DNA of 64,000 bases from Myxococcales bacterium. GTDB taxonomy: Bacteria; Myxococcota_A; Polyangia; Palsa-1104; JAEUJZ01. Of the stretch, positions 42,942-51,291 are shown one piece after another. Position 1 is the first letter of the stretch; each line of letters begins with the position of its first letter. The position numbers and the translations under genes are program-made. The notes under the pieces are model-generated. The model saw only the letters and a list, made by a program, of their open reading frames with translations, had not been told where the DNA came from and ran no database searches. The stretch spans positions 275,473-339,472 of the forward strand of contig JAEUJZ010000023.1 of the NCBI GenBank assembly GCA_016794505.1, read 5' to 3'.

Positions 42942-44066
42942 ATGGCTACAGCCACGAACGGCTCTGTGGGCTTTCGCCTGCTGGACCTGGATATCCAAGA
43001 CTTCCGCGGCATCGACAGGCTGCACCTGGACTTTCGTGACGAAACCGATGAGCCGATCCCGCTGATCGTCCTAGCCGGCGACAACGGCTGCGGCAAGACG
43101 GCGGTGCTGGAAGCGATCCTGTTGCTCTTAGCCCGCGATGATCTTCTGCCCCAAGATGCCGCCCCGCTAAAGGAACAGATCCGCTTCGGCGCCGAGAACT
43201 TTAGGCTGCAAGCAAACCTGCGCGGCGTCGATCAACCGACCCCCTCAGATGCATTGTGCTGGCGCGTCTATCAGCCGCCTTCGCCGTTTGAGCTGCCACA
43301 GTTCTTCACCGTCGGACCGAATGGGCAACAGCCGTGGCCTATCCCCGCCGGTTGGAGGGGTGCTTTTCGCGGCGACTCCTGGCCGCGGGTCGAGTACTTC
43401 TCAGCGCGGCGCGAGCCGGTGCGCTTGGGGCACACGCCATACAAGGTCGATGGCCAACAGCGAGATGAAGGCCAGCGGCTCGCGAACCTCAAGCGCTTGC
43501 TGATCAACTCGTTCTATCGACGAAACCGGCGCGGCAGCACGACAGAAAAAGGGGGCTCGCCGTTTGAGCGCCTGCAGCGCTTCTGGACGCGCTTTTCGAC
43601 GAAGAATCAGACGCTGGATGTCCTCCCGGCCAGCAACAACCCCGGCTCGGGCGATGAGGTGGTGCTGCGCGATGCGACGCAGCCGATCCCCGAAGACATC
43701 ACCAGCCTGGAACAAGCGCGCGAGCTATCCGCGACGCGCAGCGACATTCCCAAGCTGCTGACGCTGGATCGGCTCAGCTCAGGCCAGGTGGCGCTGTTCG
43801 CGTTTGCCGGGCCGCTGGTCTTTTCCGACCGCCCCGCCGACTTTGTGCTGATCGACGAGCCAGAGCAGCACATGCATACAAGCTGGCAGCGCCTGATCAT
43901 TCCCGCCCTGCGCGAGCTATCGCCGACCTCGCAGTTCATCGTCGCCACACAGTCGGAAGAGATCCTGTCGCAGGCCCTTTCGTACGAGCGCTTCATCTTG
44001 ATCGGCGATGCCGATCCGCGGGCCAGCCTGTCGTCGGAGAGCGGCAGCAATGAGGCGCAGTCATGA
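42942..44066 (+). CDS. AAA/OLD-type ATPase, candidate PARIS AriA-like
   Basis: An ABC/OLD-type ATPase of 374 residues. Walker A is LAGDNGCGKTAVLEAILLL (about residues 45-64), the signature-like motif is RLSSGQVALFAFAG, Walker B is FVLIDEPEQHMH, and ATQSEE is the H-loop region. The opening LLDLDIQDFRGIDRL is typical of AAA_15/AAA_21 proteins. It overlaps a DUF4435/TOPRIM gene by four bases. An ATPase plus DUF4435 pair is the composition of the PARIS anti-phage system (AriA and AriB). That assignment is inferred from domains and coupling. The ATG at 42942 follows 110 bp after the hydroxylase gene, divergently. Confidence 0.82.
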   Translation: MATATNGSVGFRLLDLDIQDFRGIDRLHLDFRDETDEPIPLIVLAGDNGCGKTAVLEAILLLLARDDLLPQDAAPLKEQIRFGAENFRLQANLRGVDQPTPSDALCWRVYQPPSPFELPQFFTVGPNGQQPWPIPAGWRGAFRGDSWPRVEYFSARREPVRLGHTPYKVDGQQRDEGQRLANLKRLLINSFYRRNRRGSTTEKGGSPFERLQRFWTRFSTKNQTLDVLPASNNPGSGDEVVLRDATQPIPEDITSLEQARELSATRSDIPKLLTLDRLSSGQVALFAFAGPLVFSDRPADFVLIDEPEQHMHTSWQRLIIPALRELSPTSQFIVATQSEEILSQALSYERFILIGDADPRASLSSESGSNEAQS

Positions 44067-44893
44067 AGACGACGGTGCTCGACCTGTACCGGGGTCGCCT
44101 GTCCGTCTGGGTCGAAGACGAGCTTTCGCGCGAGGTGCTGACGCTTCTGTGGCAAGACGCGCAGATCAATGTCTTGGTGGCGCGCGGCAAGGCCGGCGTT
44201 CAGGCCCTCGTCGGATCGCGGCCACCTGAGTTTGCCGAGCGCGTCTTTGGCATCGTGGACCGCGACTTCGATGACGACAACCACGCGATGTGGGACCAGC
44301 CAGGCTGTGATGTGTTGCGCTGGCCCGCTCATGAGCTGGAAAACCTGCTGCTCGACTTTGAGGCACTGAGCCAGATCTCTTCCCGCGAGAGCCCAGAACA
44401 GATCGAAGCGCGGGCCAAAGCACGGGCCGAAGCGCTGCGCGCGTGGATGGCGTGCAAGTCTGTGCTGCGAGAGCTGCACAATGAGCTAGGCGCTGAGTTT
44501 CCGACGGATCCGCGGCAGGATCTTCCGAGTCTGCACGCCGCAGAAGAACACCTGAGCCTCGCTCGCTATTGGACCCAGCACACCGCCTCTTTTTCGCGCT
44601 GGAACGATCCACAGACCCGCCGCAGCGCGCTGATCGCCGCCGACACGCGCCTAAAAGACGAGCTGCAATCCGGGGCATGGTGTCTGACGTTCTCAGGCAA
44701 AGAGATCTTCCGGCACCTGCGCAGCCATGTGCCGGGCCTGGATCGCACGCCCAAGCGTCCACCGCAGCCGACACCAGCCGACCGTGAGCTAAACGTAGCG
44801 AAGCTCTTGTGTGAACGCCTTCGCTCGACGGGCCGCATCCCACCCCCTGTGACTCGTCTGCGGGATGTACTACGTCGCCGTGCCAAGCTCTGA
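44063..44893 (+). CDS. DUF4435/TOPRIM protein, candidate PARIS AriB-like nuclease
   Basis: A 276-residue partner of the preceding ATPase, sharing an ATGA overlap. The TOPRIM-type acidic residues are visible: LSVWVEDELSREVL (first Glu) and VFGIVDRDFDDDN (Asp-x-Asp). PAHELENLLLD is the E-N-L stretch typical of DUF4435. In PARIS, the equivalent AriB is a toxic nuclease held by AriA until triggered by phage anti-restriction proteins. Here only sequence features support this. The tail carries basic residues. No third gene in the same direction is closely linked. Confidence 0.78.
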   Translation: MKTTVLDLYRGRLSVWVEDELSREVLTLLWQDAQINVLVARGKAGVQALVGSRPPEFAERVFGIVDRDFDDDNHAMWDQPGCDVLRWPAHELENLLLDFEALSQISSRESPEQIEARAKARAEALRAWMACKSVLRELHNELGAEFPTDPRQDLPSLHAAEEHLSLARYWTQHTASFSRWNDPQTRRSALIAADTRLKDELQSGAWCLTFSGKEIFRHLRSHVPGLDRTPKRPPQPTPADRELNVAKLLCERLRSTGRIPPPVTRLRDVLRRRAKL

Positions 44894-45049
44894 TTTCTGT
44901 GCGCTGTCACGGGGGTTTCAAAGGGGGCATACGCACTTCTTTACGAGGCGCATGGGCGGCGATACGCTCGCCGTATGTCGAGGATGTGGCGGGTCGAGAC
45001 GGACGCCGCCTATGAAATGGATCGGCGACCGCGGTCGTCTGGGGTGTCT

Positions 45050-46195
45050 ATGACGCATAGAACAGCGCTCGTTCCGTGGGTGTGCTTGCTTGCGGCGTGC
45101 ATCGTCTGTCTGGGTCTTGGGGTGCAGACGGCGCAGGCGGATCCGCTGCGCATGGGGCTTACGTCCAAGGTCTCGGCCCCGGATCGCCCGACGCTGTCCT
45201 TGACCGCGGACGAGTCAGTGACCGAGCTGCGCATCGACGTCGAGCCCGACACCGCCGAGGGCAAGCCCGCCGAGAGCGCAGCACAGAGCTTCAAAGAAAA
45301 GAAGCTCGCCGCGGGCAAAAAGATCACCTTTCCCATCGGCAGCGGCAAGACCGGCACGACGCGCTGGCACGGCATGATCCAGTGCCTGGCCGGCGGCAAG
45401 CTGTGGAAGCGCTCGATCGACTTTGAAACCGAGGTCACGACGCGGCTCGAAATTCGCTTCGACCCCAACTACTACTCGAAGCACATCAACTTGGCCGAGC
45501 ACTATGTCGAGGTGCAGTTTTCCGCCCCAGCCGCCCGCGGCGAGATCACCGTCACCGCTGACGACGGCAGCGATGTCGGCAGCGGCCACGCGACGTTTTC
45601 CGACGATCCGCCCGGCACTTGGCTGCGTCTTTCGTGGACGCCGCGCGCCGCCAAAAACCCCGAGAGCGTCGTCTTGCGCTTGGCCATCAAGCTGCAGGAC
45701 TCGACCGGCAACTCTTCCACCCTCGACCTGTATCCGTGGGCGGTCAGCGTGCCGCACGTCGACGTCAGCTTCGCCACCGCATCCTGGGACATCAGCGACA
45801 GCGAGCGCGCCAAGCTCGACGAGTCGCTGGCGAAGATCAACGCCATCCTCGATCGCGTCGAGCGCACGCTGCTTTCTTTTGCCGAGCGCGGCATCGTCGC
45901 CACCCCGCCGCGGCCCAAGCTGTACGTCAACGGCCACACCGACACCGTCGGCAGCGACCCCGACAACCTGACGCTTTCCCGCAACCGCGCCCGCGCCATC
46001 GCCACGTATTTCCACCAGCGCGGCTTCAGGATGCCGATCTATTTTGCTGGCTGCGGCGAGCGGCAGCTTCGCATCAAGACCGCCGACAACACCGACGAGG
46101 CGCGCAACCGCCACGCCGATTACACCCTGGCCTTGGAGTCGCCTCCCTTGCCTGCCGGCATTGCCTGGCTGCCGCTGAACCCTAAACTGCGCTAG
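45050..46195 (+). CDS. OmpA-family exported protein
   Basis: The 381-residue product has a signal peptide (WVCLLAACIVCLGLGVQTAQA). The middle part is beta-rich with no recognised domain. The C-terminal domain is OmpA-like and would bind peptidoglycan: LYVNGHTDTVG, DNLTLSRNRARAIATYF and FAGCGERQLR. Start ATG at 45050 is chosen because the signal peptide begins there; a longer frame adds 25 unlikely residues. The stop is two bases before the PBP1A start, so the two are likely cotranscribed and both act at the wall. Confidence 0.85.
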   Translation: MTHRTALVPWVCLLAACIVCLGLGVQTAQADPLRMGLTSKVSAPDRPTLSLTADESVTELRIDVEPDTAEGKPAESAAQSFKEKKLAAGKKITFPIGSGKTGTTRWHGMIQCLAGGKLWKRSIDFETEVTTRLEIRFDPNYYSKHINLAEHYVEVQFSAPAARGEITVTADDGSDVGSGHATFSDDPPGTWLRLSWTPRAAKNPESVVLRLAIKLQDSTGNSSTLDLYPWAVSVPHVDVSFATASWDISDSERAKLDESLAKINAILDRVERTLLSFAERGIVATPPRPKLYVNGHTDTVGSDPDNLTLSRNRARAIATYFHQRGFRMPIYFAGCGERQLRIKTADNTDEARNRHADYTLALESPPLPAGIAWLPLNPKLR

Positions 46196-46197
46196 GC

Positions 46198-48639
46198 ATG
46201 TCCACAGGCGCAAAAAAATCGAACGAGAAGATCCCGGCGAAAAAACGCGGCGGTAAGTCCAGCAAGTCCGCTGCACCACCACCGACGGGTGGGCGCTGGG
46301 CGCGGGCGCGTCGGGTGTGGTTCGTCCTGCGCCGCGTGCTGCTGGTGACGCTGGTCGTCGGCTCGCTGGGCGTTGCCTCGGTCGCTGCGATCTTTTTGTA
46401 TTACACGCGCGGCGAGTCGCTGCCGACCATCGACAAGGTCAGCGATTACCACCCCAAAGTCGTCACGCGCATCCTGGCCAGCGACGGTCAGCTGATCGGC
46501 GAGATCTTTGAAGAGCGCCGCACCCTCATCCCGCGCGAGCGCATCCCGCGCGTTGTCATCAACGCCTTTATCGCCGCCGAAGACGCCCACTTTTTCGAGC
46601 ACCCCGGCGTCAACGTCTGGGCCCTAGCTCGCGCGGTCTTGCAGAGCATCGCCTATCGCCGCTCGCTGCGCGGGGCCTCGACGATCACGCAGCAGCTTGT
46701 AAAGACGTACGTGCTCAAGAGCAACGAGCGCTCGCTGCGCCGCAAGGTGCAAGAGATGTATCTGTCGCTGCGGCTTGAGCGCATGCTCAGCAAAGAAGAC
46801 ATCCTGTGGCTGTATCTGAACCAGATCTCGTTCGGCCACGGGCGCTATGGCATCGAGGAAGCGGCGCGCTATTACTTCGGCAAGTCGGTGAGCGATCTCG
46901 ACGCCGGGGAAGCCGCTGTCTTGGCCTCGCTGCCCAAGGCACCCGAGGAGTTCGGCAGCGCCCTGCGCGACGCCAAAGATCCCAAGCGCCAGAACCGCGC
47001 CAAGGAACGCCAGCGCTATGTCCTTTCGCAGATGGCGCGCTATCACTTCATCGCGCTGGAAGAGGCCGATCGCTTGGCCAACCAGCCGATCCAAGTGGTC
47101 AAAGAGCCGCCCTCGCTGATCGGCTTGGCGCCTGAGTTTGTCGACGAGGCCGAGCGCGCCTTGGTCGAGCGCTTTGGGCAAGCCCGGCTGCCGTATCTGG
47201 GCCTAAATGTGCGAACCACCTGCGATATCAACGTGCAGCGCGCCGCGCGCACCGCGCTGGAACAGGGCCTGCAGCGCATCGATGAACGGCAGGGCTATCG
47301 CGGCCGGGTGCGGCACCTGGCGGGAGACGATCTCAAAGCGCACCTAGAGGGCCTAAAGCGCGAGTTCCCAAGCGGCCCACCTGTCAACAAGACCGTCGAG
47401 GGCGTCATCGTAAACCGGGTCGATGGCGAGGGCGGCAGCGGCTGGGCGACGCTGGATCTGGGGGCGAGCCGCGGCATCCTGCCTTTGCCGGCGACGCAGG
47501 ATCGCTACAACCCCAAGGCGCTGCCCGCGACCAAGCGCTTTTCAGAAGGCGACACCCTGCGCGTGCGTGTCCAGCGCATGCAGCGCGAGGGCGCCATGCT
47601 GTCGCTGGAAAGCGGGCCGCAGAGTGCGGTGGTCGTCCTCGATCCCGAGCGGCGGCACGTGCTGGCCATGGTCGGCGGCTATGGCTACGCCCGCGGCTAT
47701 TACAACCGCGCGGTGCGTTCCCGGCGCCAGCCCGGATCGGCGTTTAAGCCCTTTGTCTATGCGGCGGCCTTCGAGTCGCGCAAGTGGACCGCGGCCAGCA
47801 TCCTCAGCGACGCGCCGCAGGTCTATGACCTGCCCGACTTTAAGGGCTGGGCGCCCAAAAACGCCTCCGATCACAAGACGTTCATGGGGCCCGTGCGGCT
47901 GCGCGTGGCGCTCGCTCACTCGCTGAACACCGTCGCATCGCAGCTGATCTATGACCTCAAGCCCGAGCCGGTCATCGCCGCCGCACGCGCCCTGGGCATC
48001 GAGTCACCGCTCGATTCGAACTACTCTTTGGCGCTGGGTGCCTCGTCGGTGTCGCTGCTTGAGCTGACCAATTCCTATGCCACGCTGGCCGCCCGCGGAC
48101 GCCGCGCCGAGCCGCTGTTCATCCTGCAGATCGGCGACGAAAAGCCCGTCGAGCGTGAGCTTGCGCAGGCGGCCAGTCCCGAGCTTTCCTTTTTGCTCTC
48201 GCATGTCCTTCAGAGCGTCGTCGAAGAAGGCACCGCCATCTCGATCAAGGGCAAGCTCAAGCGCCCCGTCGCTGGCAAGACCGGCACCACCAACAGCAAC
48301 AAGGATGCCTGGTTCGTCGGCTATACCCCCGATGTCGCCGCCGGAGTCTGGGTTGGCTTCGACGACAGCCGCCCCCTCGGCGAGCGCGAGCAAGGCGCCC
48401 GCACGGCCCTGCCCATCTGGCTTGACACCATGCAGGTCGCCCTGCGCGACCGGCCCGCCCAGCCCTTTGTCCAGCCCGCCGGCATCGTCGTCGAGCGCAT
48501 CGACGCCACCACCGGCAAGCGCGCAGCCCCTGGCGCTCCTGCCCTTGACGAGGTCTTTCTGACCGGCACCGAACCCCAAGAACAAGCCCTCGCCCCCGGC
48601 GAACGCGACCCCAACACCTTCAACATGGACAACGACTAG
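46198..48639 (+). CDS. mrcA: Class A penicillin-binding protein (PBP1A-type)
   Basis: Bifunctional peptidoglycan synthase of 813 residues. A Lys-rich cytoplasmic tail leads to one membrane helix (VLLVTLVVGSLGVASVAAI). The glycosyltransferase domain has FIAAEDAHFFEHPGV (catalytic Glu about 128) and RGASTITQQLVK. The transpeptidase domain has GSAFKPFVYAAAF (SxxK, Ser514), a SLN motif in AHSLNTVASQL, and KTGTT before NSNKDAWFVGYTP. All key residues are present. The stop codon TAG lies within the terminal repeat of the downstream element at 48638-48772, so the end of the protein may have been set by that insertion. Confidence 0.92.
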   Translation: MSTGAKKSNEKIPAKKRGGKSSKSAAPPPTGGRWARARRVWFVLRRVLLVTLVVGSLGVASVAAIFLYYTRGESLPTIDKVSDYHPKVVTRILASDGQLIGEIFEERRTLIPRERIPRVVINAFIAAEDAHFFEHPGVNVWALARAVLQSIAYRRSLRGASTITQQLVKTYVLKSNERSLRRKVQEMYLSLRLERMLSKEDILWLYLNQISFGHGRYGIEEAARYYFGKSVSDLDAGEAAVLASLPKAPEEFGSALRDAKDPKRQNRAKERQRYVLSQMARYHFIALEEADRLANQPIQVVKEPPSLIGLAPEFVDEAERALVERFGQARLPYLGLNVRTTCDINVQRAARTALEQGLQRIDERQGYRGRVRHLAGDDLKAHLEGLKREFPSGPPVNKTVEGVIVNRVDGEGGSGWATLDLGASRGILPLPATQDRYNPKALPATKRFSEGDTLRVRVQRMQREGAMLSLESGPQSAVVVLDPERRHVLAMVGGYGYARGYYNRAVRSRRQPGSAFKPFVYAAAFESRKWTAASILSDAPQVYDLPDFKGWAPKNASDHKTFMGPVRLRVALAHSLNTVASQLIYDLKPEPVIAAARALGIESPLDSNYSLALGASSVSLLELTNSYATLAARGRRAEPLFILQIGDEKPVERELAQAASPELSFLLSHVLQSVVEEGTAISIKGKLKRPVAGKTGTTNSNKDAWFVGYTPDVAAGVWVGFDDSRPLGEREQGARTALPIWLDTMQVALRDRPAQPFVQPAGIVVERIDATTGKRAAPGAPALDEVFLTGTEPQEQALAPGERDPNTFNMDND

Positions 48640-48772
48640 CAGCGCGTTGAAAAGTCAGCGAGGAGGCCAAAGCGCAAGGCGGAGGAGCGGAGCGTCCGTC
48701 GGGACGTGAGCACCGACAACGCAGCCCACAAGCCAGACCGCCGCCCCACAGCGACTCTTTCAACGCGCTGCT
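48638..48772. repeat. Small inverted-repeat element (copy 2)
   Basis: AGCAGCGCGTTGAAAAGTC at 48638-48656 is repeated inverted at 48753-48772, with one base extra, and CTAG flanks both ends. The element is 135 bp and has no coding sequence. Its interior, AGCGAGGAGGCCAAAGCG, matches the interior of the element at 288-406 at about 20 of 23 positions, and a second shared stretch is CGTGAGCACCGACA. Its terminal repeats differ from those of the first copy. It overlaps the PBP1A stop. Confidence 0.65.
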
Positions 48773-48995
48773 AGGCCTTGCTGCTGTCGAGAGGCTGTAC
48801 AGCTCGGTGTCGCTGACAAAGACGACGACGCCGGGAGACCGCAAGACCGGATGCCGGCAGCCGATGGCCCTCACGTCGTTCGCCCAGCGCTGCCTGTTGG
48901 CTGTATCAGCCCGCCCGCCTCGCGAGCCCCTGGTCACCGCTTTGTGCGTCTCCACCAAGACAAGCGATCGTGATATCGCTAACAAAGAGGTCTTC
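48773..48995. other. Non-coding gap before the DUF4157 gene
   Basis: Together with the inverted-repeat element this makes a 356-base gap after PBP1A. No promoter hexamers or structured RNA were recognised. An open frame in phase with the next gene extends upstream but the sequence does not look coding. Confidence 0.4.
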
Positions 48996-50804
48996 ATGAA
49001 GACGCACGCGCCCAGGCCCCCTACGTCCCGGTCTCTTGCCCCTTCTAGTTCCTCGCCGCTGGTTCATCCCCTGGCGACCTGGCGCACGGCGCGGGCCACG
49101 CATATGCCGGCGTCTGAAGCCGAGGCCATGGAGTCGCTGCCCAACGAGCGAGCCATTCGAGCCATCGCCGAAGCGGGCATCTCGTCGCCGGGCTCTGCGC
49201 TGCCGCATCAGCCGGCTCTGCAGCCCCTGTTTGGACGACATCGCCTTGCCAACCTTCGGGTCCACAGCGATGCCCAGGCCGTCGCGGCCGCGGACCGTCT
49301 GGGGGCTCAGGCCTATACCTACAAAGGCCAGATCGTCCTGCGACCGGGCGCCTCGCTGCACGAGACCGCCCATGAGTCAGCCCATGCGCTGCTTGAGCAG
49401 CAAGGCTTCGCCGCGCAGACCGCCATCGCCCGTCCGCAAGACCCCCCAGAGCGGCTGGCCGAGTCCGTCGCCCGTGGCGCCTCCGCCCGGCAGCCCGTGG
49501 CCCCCCTGCTCGATGCCGCCATCACAGCCGGCTCCCTGCCCCGCGCCAACCCCGCAGGCACGGTGCAGCGAATCATCAAATACACCTACTCATTACCCGA
49601 CGAAGGCCCAGCGCCGCAGTCGATTGAAGATGTAGATAAACTTCTTAAAAAGAAATTTTCAGGCGTAGAGTACGAAAATTGGAGTGCAACCTATCGAAAC
49701 AAGGTCCGGGATATGATTGCAAGTTCTGATATATTCGAATATTTCTTTGAAAGCGAGTTTGTTTCCTGCACAAAAAATAATGAGTACCCTGAGCCAAAGA
49801 AATCTGGGCAAAGCCCTGCGCCCGAAGAAAAAGCCGCACCTCTTTCGACGAACCCATATCGCAAGCTTCTCCAAAAAGCTGTTGCGCCGATCGTGAAGAC
49901 AGAGTTTCCCGCTGTAAATTTTGATCAGATCCTCCAGGGTTTACCAGCCGTTCGATGGAAAGCTGATGGACAACGAGGCGCAGACAATAAATTTCAATTT
50001 CAATCGCATCCAAACAGCATGAACTGCTATGAATTTGCATTTCTGTTTGCGCATCAATGTGGATATATTTCAAATGAAGATATTAAAATACTAGAAATGG
50101 ATCCAAACGTTGAACGAAGTGTTATCAGTCAAATGATATCTATCATTAAGCAAGAGGCCGTTCCATTAAAGCCCGACGAATACAAAACCTGCAACGCAGG
50201 TGATATCATTTTTCTAAATTCTCCTGAAACTCACACGGGGATTTGCACTGGAAGTAACAATATCTTGGAGCTTGGCAGCAATACAGGCGGAATTCGGCGA
50301 ACGACGATCGAGCAGATGCGACAAGGTTATCTTTTCTGCTCTTCGCTTGAGGGTGTCACACAAGTCGACACCCTTGCCTGTGCCTTGTCGGTCGGCGCAG
50401 ATACGGATCTCGATACGGCTGAGATGTACTATCAGTTGATTGGAGACAACGAAACAATACACAATCATTCCGTCTGGGACAATTGGACTGCAGTCAAAGA
50501 TAATATTGATAAATTTATCACGATAAATCGAAATAACAATGCGCCGAATAGCGATCTGATTAACTTTATTGAAAAATACAACATACGCACAAACGAAATC
50601 AACCAAGATATAGAAATCAACAATAAAATACAACCAGCCGATCGACAGATTCCAAAACACCCCCTCATGCCGGCAATTCTGCAAAAAGCACTCCTTGAGC
50701 TGGCCCATGTCAAAGTCTGCCGCGCCCCCAGAGAGCGCTGGGTGGGCCGGATCAAGGCGATCGTTGCCAACCAAAAGCACAAGGCCAACCCACATCCATC
50801 GTGA
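48996..50804 (+). CDS. DUF4157 (eCIS core-domain) protein with AT-rich cysteine-peptidase-like C-terminus
   Basis: A 602-residue modular protein. Residues about 70-140 match DUF4157, which marks cargo of contractile injection systems and polymorphic effectors: FGRHRLANLRVHSDAQAVAA and the metalloprotease-like HESAH at 126-130. From about residue 205 the DNA becomes strikingly AT-rich (49.6-50.7 kb) and codon use changes. That half carries SMNCYEFAFLFA (Cys344), AGDIIFLNSPETHTGIC (His413) and ILELGSN, a Cys-His arrangement like NlpC/P60 or CHAP peptidases. Toxicity is inference. No immunity gene is seen. ATG 48996 has AAGAGG about 6 bases ahead. Confidence 0.75.
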   Translation: MKTHAPRPPTSRSLAPSSSSPLVHPLATWRTARATHMPASEAEAMESLPNERAIRAIAEAGISSPGSALPHQPALQPLFGRHRLANLRVHSDAQAVAAADRLGAQAYTYKGQIVLRPGASLHETAHESAHALLEQQGFAAQTAIARPQDPPERLAESVARGASARQPVAPLLDAAITAGSLPRANPAGTVQRIIKYTYSLPDEGPAPQSIEDVDKLLKKKFSGVEYENWSATYRNKVRDMIASSDIFEYFFESEFVSCTKNNEYPEPKKSGQSPAPEEKAAPLSTNPYRKLLQKAVAPIVKTEFPAVNFDQILQGLPAVRWKADGQRGADNKFQFQSHPNSMNCYEFAFLFAHQCGYISNEDIKILEMDPNVERSVISQMISIIKQEAVPLKPDEYKTCNAGDIIFLNSPETHTGICTGSNNILELGSNTGGIRRTTIEQMRQGYLFCSSLEGVTQVDTLACALSVGADTDLDTAEMYYQLIGDNETIHNHSVWDNWTAVKDNIDKFITINRNNNAPNSDLINFIEKYNIRTNEINQDIEINNKIQPADRQIPKHPLMPAILQKALLELAHVKVCRAPRERWVGRIKAIVANQKHKANPHPS

Positions 50805-50902
50805 TGCGAGCGATGAGGCGCAGCCGCGACCTCTGGGCCCAAACGCGTCGACCCATGCCGTCCCAATTGTCCGTCGTGAGGGGCCTGTGATACGCAAGAG
50901 GG

Positions 50903-51259
50903 ATGCGCACGGTTGCCAAACCTTGGGGACATGAGCTGATCTGGGCCGAGACGCCGCGCTATGTCGGCAAGATCCTGCACATCAAGCAGGGCGAACAGCT
51001 TTCGCTGCAGTATCACCACCGCAAGGACGAGACGATCATGGTGCTGTCGGGTCGGCTGCGCTTCGAACACGCCGAGGGCGACGCGCCGCTTTCCGCCGTC
51101 GAGCTCTTGCCGCAGCAGCCGTTTCACATTCACCCCGGCCTGCGCCACCGCATGATTGCGCTGACCGACACCGATGTCGTCGAGGTCTCGACGCCTGAGC
51201 TCGACGACGTCGTGCGCCTGGAAGATCGCTACGGCCGCACGGGCACGTCGACGCCGTAA
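50903..51259 (+). CDS. Cupin protein, mannose-6-phosphate isomerase-type
   Basis: A one-domain cupin of 118 residues. It contains KPWGHELIWAET at the start, then GKILHIKQGEQLSLQYHHRK and the second motif FHIHPGLRHRM, matching the mannose-6-phosphate isomerase type II cupin with metal-binding His. Alone it may isomerise a sugar phosphate or bind a sugar nucleotide; catalytic identity is uncertain. CAAGAGGG lies about five bases before the ATG. It precedes the histidine kinase gene by 32 bp. Confidence 0.82.
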   Translation: MRTVAKPWGHELIWAETPRYVGKILHIKQGEQLSLQYHHRKDETIMVLSGRLRFEHAEGDAPLSAVELLPQQPFHIHPGLRHRMIALTDTDVVEVSTPELDDVVRLEDRYGRTGTSTP

Positions 51260-51291
51260 GCGCCCGCCCCGCGGAACCAGCCCTGCACGCG

